Shown: one piece after another, positions 58,427 through 64,000 of the stretch
How the letters are laid out: the number at the start of each line of letters is the position of its first letter
How positions within the stretch are numbered: position 1 is the stretch's first letter
Source: Puniceicoccaceae bacterium
Lineage (GTDB): Bacteria; Verrucomicrobiota; Verrucomicrobiia; Opitutales; Coraliomargaritaceae
DNA length: 64,000 nt
Direction: 5' to 3'
Assembly (NCBI GenBank): GCA_002729725.1
Contig: PBYS01000117.1
Coordinates: forward strand, 1-64,000
Notes under the pieces: generated by a model
Seen by the model: the letters and a program-made list of their open reading frames with translations, nothing else
The model's database searches: none
What the model was told of the DNA's origin: nothing
Translations under genes and position numbers: made by a program

Positions 58427-59578
58427 ATGACTGATTCGCACATTGAGGTGTCACGCTGGCACGACTGGACCGACCCTGATTTTTTTATGGAGGGGCGTCA
58501 GCAGGAGCGTCGCATCCTGCCCTTGTTCATGCGGCAGATTTTGCCTAAGCAATTACAGCGCACCAAGCTGACTTTGACGGGCTGGATGTTAATTGTCGTC
58601 GCGCTGGGCATCGGTTCAGCCGCGTATAATACATCTAGCAATATCTTATTTATGACGCTTTCGCTTCTGCTGAGTAGCTTGGTCTTGAGTGGCATTTTAG
58701 CGCAGGTCAATTTTCGCAAACTAAACTGGAGCCTAGCGGCGCCCGAGCATCTGCAGGTGGGGGAGGTTGGGATGGCGGAGGTCGCCTTAAAAAACGAAAA
58801 ACAGCTCTTTCCGTCGATGAGTGTGGTTTTTCGGGTGAGCAGCACGGCTGATCCTGCGGGACAGTCCTTGTATTTGGCACGCTCCATTTCCGCGGGCGCG
58901 TCCGCCTCGTTGGAGTGGACCTTTGTGCCCGAAAAGCGAGGTCCGTTTATGGTGCGCTTGCACGGGGTAGAATCGCACTTTCCATTTGGTTTTTTGCTGA
59001 AAGGCTTGAGCGCCCTGACGGAGGAGACCATTTGGGTGTGGCCGACACGTGTGGATTATAGTTTCTCGCCAACCGTAGATGGGCGACGGCACCAGACTGG
59101 GGTGTCGCGACGTCAGGCAGGTGCGGGCAATGATCTACTCAATGTGCGCAACTACGAGGCCGGCGATCCACCGCGTTTGATCCATTGGAAGGCCACCGCG
59201 CGTATGAACCGACTGATGGTTCGACAATTGGCGCAGGAGGGGCAGAGTGGATTTCATGTCCGCGTCGATGTGCCCGATCGCGATTGGAATGCAGAGCAAG
59301 TTGAGACATTGTGTTCAACTGCTTGTGCCCTGGCGGAAGACCTCTTTCACGCTGGACGCTTAGAGACGGTCAGTGTGGGCGATGAAGCGGTGGCCGTGCG
59401 CGGCTTACGTGAAGTGCATGCATTTTTTGATCAGCTCGCGCGGCTCGAATATGCGCCTCATTTAGTGATGACTGAGGCGGGGGCCGATCAGCAGCGACGT
59501 AATTTGATTCGTTTTAGACCGTGCGGGGAGAGCGGGGTATCAATTCATGTCAATGGGGAGCAAGCAGGCGAGGCTTAG
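58427..59578 (+). CDS. DUF58-domain membrane-associated protein
   Basis: This 383-residue protein has two N-terminal membrane helices (LTGWMLIVVALGIGSAAYNT and LFMTLSLLLSSLVLSGILA), a beta-rich region and the DUF58 motif NDLLNVRNYEAGDPPRLIHW with WKATARMNRLMVRQL. It starts 8 nt after the MoxR gene and overlaps the transglutaminase gene by 32 nt. The usual MoxR partner; its molecular role is unknown. Confidence 0.9.
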   Translation: MTDSHIEVSRWHDWTDPDFFMEGRQQERRILPLFMRQILPKQLQRTKLTLTGWMLIVVALGIGSAAYNTSSNILFMTLSLLLSSLVLSGILAQVNFRKLNWSLAAPEHLQVGEVGMAEVALKNEKQLFPSMSVVFRVSSTADPAGQSLYLARSISAGASASLEWTFVPEKRGPFMVRLHGVESHFPFGFLLKGLSALTEETIWVWPTRVDYSFSPTVDGRRHQTGVSRRQAGAGNDLLNVRNYEAGDPPRLIHWKATARMNRLMVRQLAQEGQSGFHVRVDVPDRDWNAEQVETLCSTACALAEDLFHAGRLETVSVGDEAVAVRGLREVHAFFDQLARLEYAPHLVMTEAGADQQRRNLIRFRPCGESGVSIHVNGEQAGEA

Positions 59579-61724
59579 CACAGAAGAGCTGCACGAGCTA
59601 AAACAACTGATGGGGGCATTGCTTGCGATGCTTTCCTTTTGGTCGTTGTTGTCCTTGGATGTTGGGAGCATGCCGATACTCGTTCTGGGGGGGCTCACCG
59701 CAGCGGTCGCGTTTTGTTTCCCGCGTTGGGTGGCTGGCATTCCAGCGGTGGTTTGGCGCTGGGCCGGGCCGGTGATCTTGCTAATGATTGTGGGCGATTT
59801 CTTGCTCCACATTCCTGAGTTTATCCCACCTTTGGTGCGGATGGTGGTCCTGTTGCTCATTTATCGCGTGCTGGCGCCGCGGAATCTGCGCGAAGACAAA
59901 CAAGTGATTTTGCTTTGCCTCTTTTGTGTGGTCATCTCAGGTGTGCTGACGGTTTCTTTGCTGTTCGCCTTGCAGATATTACTGTTTGCGCCACTGGCGA
60001 TGGCGCTGCTGTTTGTGATTTGTTTGGTCGATCGTGGCAAGGAGGCAGGCCCCCATGTGATCGATTGGACATCCTTTGAATGGTCGCAATTTATACGCCG
60101 CGTGTGGCAGGTGCTGGACTTGCGGATCATTGTCTTGTGCTCGGCTATGTTCGCGCTGGTGGTCGCGGTCTCTAGCTTGTTATTTATCCTGACCCCGCGC
60201 TTTGATTTCAACCGGGCGCTCCCTTTTCTCGAACTGAGCACGCAGGCGCGGTCTGGCTTTAGCGAAGAAGTGGCGCTCGGTGATGTGAGTGAGATACAGG
60301 AAGATAATAGTGTCGCGCTGCGCATTGACGTGCCTGACATTGATGTCGTGAGCGCAGTTCCTTATTGGCGGATGCTGGTGCTGGATAAATATGCCGCAGG
60401 ACGCTTCCGTATTTCGCATAGCCTACGAGCCAAGCCGTTTCGAACCTTTGCTGAGCGACGAGAATTACAATTGTCCGTCGTGCCGTTTTCGCAACATCAA
60501 GGGGATCTGTGGACCTTTTACATGGAAGGTGGGATTAGCCGCTACCTACCGCTACCGGGAGATTTTGTGGCGCTACGCTTCCAGAAGCTTCAGGAGATCG
60601 AGTGGGTGCCCGATGTGCGGGTGCTGGGGCTCGATTCCGTCGGGCAAAACGTATTTTCCTATCAGGTCGAGGATTTGCAATTCAATCTGCGAATCCCTGT
60701 TGGAGAGGGTGAGCGGGAGGTCTTAGATTCATTGCCCCTAGAGGTCGAAGAGGATGAACTACTCGCCTATCCTTTGACGACGATTGAGCTGGATATGCCC
60801 GCTGAATCCAAAGCTGCATTGCACGAGATCAATCGTGGCTTAGTGGGCGAGACGCCGCTGAGTGCGGTGGATTATAGCCGTGCCGTAACGAATTACCTTT
60901 GGCAGAATTTTGCTTATTCATTGATGCCTGACGGTGAGCGTCGCACCGGGCAGGACCCCGTCGTTTCTTGGTTGGGCAGCGGCAGTCAGGGGCACTGCGA
61001 GTTGTTTGCCGGCTCATTTATCTTGCTGGCGCGCGAGGCGGGCTATGCGGCACGTATGGTCGTCGGCTATGCCGGAGGCTCTTGGAATACTTTGGAAGAT
61101 TATTTCGTGGTGAGGAATCGTGATGCACACGCATGGGTCGAGATCTACGATGCCGAAAATGAGAGTTGGCTGCGAGTCGATCCCACGCCAGGCCACGGTT
61201 CCAGTGATCCAGAAATGCTGGTGCAGGGGAGCATGACCTTTGACTCCGGTTGGTCGGCTTGGGTGGATAGCTTGCGTATTCAATGGTATCGCCGAATCGT
61301 GAATTTTGAGCAGCAGGATCAGGTTGAACTGGCGATGACTTTGAAGGATGTCTTGCTCGATTATTACGCCGCTTTGAAGCAGCGGCTGAGTGAGTGGGGC
61401 CTCGCGATTAAATCATGGGTGGCGGCTCCATTGGATCTTGGGCGCTTGCAGCCATTGATCGTCCTATTAGCATTGGGAGTTGCAGTGGTGGCGATTTGGC
61501 GTGTGCGTTATACACTGCTGGGTTTCATTCATCGTCTGCTACGACGGCCCAAGGCGCTCGATCCTGTACGCCGGCAGGCTGGTCGCTACTTAAGCAAATT
61601 AAAAATTGAAGGCATTCAGTCGCCGGTAGTGGCAGAGCTACAAGCGCTGCGCTTTGGCCCAGAGCTAAGTGCGCGGGCCGCGAAGTCAGTATTTTCTAGA
61701 GCACGAAAAGCGCTGCGAGGCTGA
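59547..61724 (+). CDS. TgpA-like transglutaminase-core membrane protein
   Basis: This 725-residue protein has N-terminal membrane helices to about residue 230 (MPILVLGGLTAAVAFCFPRW and more; DUF3488-like). A periplasmic region follows, then a transglutaminase core with Cys in SGSQGHCELFAGSFILLARE, His in NRDAHAWVEIYD and Asp in WLRVDPTPGHG, forming a Cys-His-Asp triad. A C-terminal membrane helix (LIVLLALGVAVVAIW) precedes a cytoplasmic DUF4129-like tail. It overlaps the DUF58 gene, completing the cluster. Confidence 0.9.
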   Translation: MSMGSKQARLSTEELHELKQLMGALLAMLSFWSLLSLDVGSMPILVLGGLTAAVAFCFPRWVAGIPAVVWRWAGPVILLMIVGDFLLHIPEFIPPLVRMVVLLLIYRVLAPRNLREDKQVILLCLFCVVISGVLTVSLLFALQILLFAPLAMALLFVICLVDRGKEAGPHVIDWTSFEWSQFIRRVWQVLDLRIIVLCSAMFALVVAVSSLLFILTPRFDFNRALPFLELSTQARSGFSEEVALGDVSEIQEDNSVALRIDVPDIDVVSAVPYWRMLVLDKYAAGRFRISHSLRAKPFRTFAERRELQLSVVPFSQHQGDLWTFYMEGGISRYLPLPGDFVALRFQKLQEIEWVPDVRVLGLDSVGQNVFSYQVEDLQFNLRIPVGEGEREVLDSLPLEVEEDELLAYPLTTIELDMPAESKAALHEINRGLVGETPLSAVDYSRAVTNYLWQNFAYSLMPDGERRTGQDPVVSWLGSGSQGHCELFAGSFILLAREAGYAARMVVGYAGGSWNTLEDYFVVRNRDAHAWVEIYDAENESWLRVDPTPGHGSSDPEMLVQGSMTFDSGWSAWVDSLRIQWYRRIVNFEQQDQVELAMTLKDVLLDYYAALKQRLSEWGLAIKSWVAAPLDLGRLQPLIVLLALGVAVVAIWRVRYTLLGFIHRLLRRPKALDPVRRQAGRYLSKLKIEGIQSPVVAELQALRFGPELSARAAKSVFSRARKALRG

Positions 61725-61726
61725 TT

Positions 61727-62170
61727 TCAGTGCGAGTCTCGCAAGCGGATCTGGTGGCTTTGGTCCTCGTTGATGGTCAGATATAGGTGCCAAGTCTCTT
61801 CTGGCAGGGCGTCGGGGATACGTTCGGGCCATTCCACTGCGAAGCACCAAGGCGATTTGAGGAAATCTTCAATCATCAGGGCGTCGAGGTCGGCGCCGGA
61901 TTCGAGTCGATAGGCGTCCAAGTGAATGAGTTGGCGGCTGCCTTGATAGATCGTGTAGAGGTTGTAGGTCGGGCTGGTGACGGCCTCTTGAATGTCCCAA
62001 GCACGAGCCAGCCCGCGAACGAAGGTGGTTTTACCCGCACCCAGATCACCATGCAACGCGAGCACTGCATCGGGCGGGAGTAAGGCGGCCACACGTCCCG
62101 CAAGCGCTTCAGTTTCGTTGGCTGTTTGCGAGCGTATGCCACTACGTAGTTGTTCCAATAAATCGATCAT
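61727..62170 (-). CDS. tsaE: tRNA threonylcarbamoyladenosine biosynthesis ATPase TsaE
   Basis: This 147-residue protein has the Walker [19 protein letters not shown] and [21 protein letters not shown] and [17 protein letters not shown], as in TsaE. It drives the TsaD/TsaB complex forming t6A37 in tRNA. Its ATG overlaps the thiL stop by 4 nt. Confidence 0.94.
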   Translation of the reverse strand: MIDLLEQLRSGIRSQTANETEALAGRVAALLPPDAVLALHGDLGAGKTTFVRGLARAWDIQEAVTSPTYNLYTIYQGSRQLIHLDAYRLESGADLDALMIEDFLKSPWCFAVEWPERIPDALPEETWHLYLTINEDQSHQIRLRDSH

Positions 62171-63141
62171 TGTTCGGTCAAATGCTCAAAACCTTTAACC
62201 CATGGCAAGGCTTCTTTGCTGTCTGCATCGAGATAGCGTGCTTCGCCAGTGAGTGTCTCTAGTCGGCCAATGCGTGTGAGCGGGGTCTCGGGGAAGCGTT
62301 GCTGCCAACTTGTTTCAAACTCTGCCGTCATGCAGTTGGCTCGCAGGCAGAGCAAGAGCTCGTAGTCCTCGCCATCGCAAAATGCGTGTTCAATGGCGGA
62401 GCGGCCGGTGGCACTTGCGCGGCGATGAGCATCTGGGGATAAGGGCAGTGCAGGCAGTTTGATGTGGGCAGCGCAGTTTGCAGGAATGAGCGCATTTAAG
62501 TCTTTGGCAATGCCGTCGGTGATATCCATCATTGCGGTGCATTGGCCAGATTGCGCCAGCCACTGACCTTCGGCAAGCCGTGGTTCGAAGCTGTGGTGCT
62601 TATGGTAAATACTGCCACCGAGTGTGCCTGTGACGTAGAGCGTGTCGCCGGCTTGGGCGCCGCTGCGTAAGATCGCTTGGCTGCGCATGTAGCCCGTCTG
62701 ACTTAGCGAAGCGGTGAACTGCCCCTCTGGTAAGGTGCCGATATCACCTCCGACGATGGGCACCTGGTAGCGCGTGCAGCTCTGGCGTATGCCAAGTATA
62801 AACTCCTGTAACCAGTCGACTCGTAGGTTCGGTGCGCAGAGTAAGTTGAGCAAGGCGGGGCCAGGATAGCCTCCCATTGCGGCGATGTCGCTCAAGTTAC
62901 GCTTGATCAATTTCTCACCTGCCGCGCGGGCCGTCACCGTGTCGTCAAAGTGACGGCCGTAGCTGACGCTATCAGTGGTTAACAGTTGGCGATCGACCTG
63001 TGAGGTGTCGATCAGGGCGCAATCATCGCCCATGCCTGTGGGGCTAGGGGGCGAAACATCGCCCAACCACTCGCCGATGGCGTGGATCAATTTTACTTCG
63101 CCAAGTGCGTAAATGGAGTCTGCGGGCTGGTCGGTAAACAT
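62167..63141 (-). CDS. thiL: Thiamine-monophosphate kinase
   Basis: This 324-residue enzyme phosphorylates thiamine monophosphate to the diphosphate. It shows [66 protein letters not shown] and [14 protein letters not shown]. Normal length; coupled to tsaE. Confidence 0.94.
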   Translation of the reverse strand: MFTDQPADSIYALGEVKLIHAIGEWLGDVSPPSPTGMGDDCALIDTSQVDRQLLTTDSVSYGRHFDDTVTARAAGEKLIKRNLSDIAAMGGYPGPALLNLLCAPNLRVDWLQEFILGIRQSCTRYQVPIVGGDIGTLPEGQFTASLSQTGYMRSQAILRSGAQAGDTLYVTGTLGGSIYHKHHSFEPRLAEGQWLAQSGQCTAMMDITDGIAKDLNALIPANCAAHIKLPALPLSPDAHRRASATGRSAIEHAFCDGEDYELLLCLRANCMTAEFETSWQQRFPETPLTRIGRLETLTGEARYLDADSKEALPWVKGFEHLTEQ

Positions 63142-63163
63142 GGCGCGAGTGTTGCTTGGACGA

Positions 63164-63949
63164 TTAGCTCAATTCAAGTAAGACGGGGCAGTGATCGGAG
63201 CCGATCACTTGGTCGAGAATGTCGACTTGGGTGATGCGCTCGCTGAGCGCCTCGGATACGCAGAAGTAATCGATGCGCCACCCGACGTTGCGCTTGCGCG
63301 CGCCGGCCCGGTAGGACCACCAGCTGTAGCGCTCAGGAGTGTCAGGATGCACTTGGCGAAAGCTGTCAATAAAGCCTGCTTCCAGGATCGCGTCGAAACG
63401 TGCGCGCTCTTCGTCGGTGAAGCCCGCGTTCTTGCGGTTAGTCTTTGGGTTTGCCAAGTCGATCTCTGTGTGGGCGACATTCAGGTCGCCGCAGAATACG
63501 ACTGGCTTGTTCGCCTCCAAGCCTTTGACGAAGGCGAGAAAGTCGACATCCCATTCTGTAGTGCGGTAGTCGAGTCGGCGCGGGCGTTTATTCTCGTCGT
63601 GATTTTGAGAGTTCGGCGTATAGACGGTTACCAAATAGTAATCGTCAAACTCCGCCGTAATGACGCGTCCCTCGTTGTCATGCTTCTCAATGCCGAGCCC
63701 ATATTGCACCGAGAGTGGTTCGACTTTTGACAGAATTGCGGTGCCGGAGTAGCCCTTCTTAGTGGCGCAGTTCCAATACACGTAGGGGTAGCCTTCGAAG
63801 CTAAAGCCGTCGACTAAGTCATCAGAGATCTTAGTTTCCTGTAGGCAGAGCACATCTGGTTGTTCGCTAGCGAGAAAATCAAGAAAACCTTTTTTGAGAA
63901 CCGCACGCAGACCGTTCACATTCCATGAGAGTAATTTCAAACTTGTCAT
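63164..63949 (-). CDS. xthA: Exodeoxyribonuclease III (AP endonuclease)
   Basis: This 261-residue enzyme of the exonuclease III family repairs abasic sites in DNA. It shows [67 protein letters not shown] and the ending [12 protein letters not shown], all key active-site motifs. ATG 63949 is preferred over a GTG at 63973. It starts the run upstream of thiL. Confidence 0.95.
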   Translation of the reverse strand: MTSLKLLSWNVNGLRAVLKKGFLDFLASEQPDVLCLQETKISDDLVDGFSFEGYPYVYWNCATKKGYSGTAILSKVEPLSVQYGLGIEKHDNEGRVITAEFDDYYLVTVYTPNSQNHDENKRPRRLDYRTTEWDVDFLAFVKGLEANKPVVFCGDLNVAHTEIDLANPKTNRKNAGFTDEERARFDAILEAGFIDSFRQVHPDTPERYSWWSYRAGARKRNVGWRIDYFCVSEALSERITQVDILDQVIGSDHCPVLLELS

Positions 63950-64000
63950 GGCAGCAGCTTCGAGCTTCGCCACAGGCGGGGCAATCGCTTAGTTGGTAGC

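Noticed and set aside
63977-64000. tRNA-like 5' end (GGGGCAATCGCTTAGTTGGTAG) at the window edge
   Set aside because: It resembles an acceptor and D-loop, but position 9 and the D-stem pairing do not fit well, and only 24 nt are available. The next bases would decide.

Overview
The window looks like a chromosomal segment from a Verrucomicrobiota bacterium, probably class Opitutae (Coraliomargarita/Puniceicoccales-like). This is inferred from a PEP-CTERM protein, verrucomicrobial-style secreted proteins (BspA-type leucine-rich repeats, InlB-type repeats, calcium-binding Asp repeats), a GlgM/GlgE glucan pathway, a type II secretion cluster with the pseudopilin, secretin and inner-membrane genes together, and a rearranged ribosomal-protein cluster. 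No rRNA, complete tRNA, CRISPR array, prophage or insertion sequence was seen. The taxonomic call rests on gene content and style, not on a marker-gene comparison.

Layout. 1-4.1 kb: two large secreted repeat proteins (minus), the first cut by the window edge. 4.3-8.3 kb: a TetR regulator coupled to a small exported lipase/esterase, divergent from a huge DUF2339 membrane protein, with two tandem operator-like palindromes between. 8.4-14.3 kb: an S10/spc-type ribosomal operon, rplC-D-W-B, rpsS, a small exported protein of unknown function, rplV, rpsC, rplP, rpmC, rpsQ, rplN, rplX, closed by a strong terminator right after rplX. 14.3-16.7 kb: two unknown membrane proteins and a TonB-like protein. 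16.8-19.0 kb: a zone of gene decay, with a frameshifted and truncated phosphodiesterase fused to a collapsed outer-membrane factor/adaptor/RND efflux operon whose TetR regulator and operator-like sites persist. 20-22.4 kb: a three-repeat secreted protein and an amidohydrolase-like lipoprotein. 22.5-25.7 kb: glgE and glgM-type glycogen synthase. 25.9-31.5 kb: a redoxin, proC, a response-regulator/histidine-kinase hybrid, an RDD protein, folD and a CNT nucleoside transporter. 31.7-35.3 kb: rpsL-rpsG-fusA-rpsJ, with a terminator. 35.4-44 kb: an HTH protein, then a YqiJ-like protein, a flotillin and a 1711-residue AAA ATPase. 44.1-47.4 kb: a shortened PEP-CTERM protein and a chimera of a truncated sulfatase-modifying-factor protein with a HupE/UreJ fragment. 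47.5-48.2 kb: PspA/IM30. 48.3-56.6 kb: type II secretion genes G-H-I-J-K-L-M-D plus a GspC-like tail gene. 56.8-61.7 kb: a receiver-only regulator and MoxR/DUF58/transglutaminase genes. 61.7-63.9 kb: tsaE, thiL and exodeoxyribonuclease III.

How the genes work together. The ribosomal genes form two blocks about 17 kb apart. rpsJ has moved from the head of the S10 operon to the tail of the str operon, and the spc part stops at rplX. GlgM would make maltose-1-phosphate and GlgE would polymerise it. YqiJ, flotillin, the giant ATPase and nearby PspA plausibly form a membrane-integrity module. The MoxR/DUF58/transglutaminase set is a known recurrent envelope cluster. At least four loci carry deletion scars, which suggests either recent deletional gene loss or assembly compaction.
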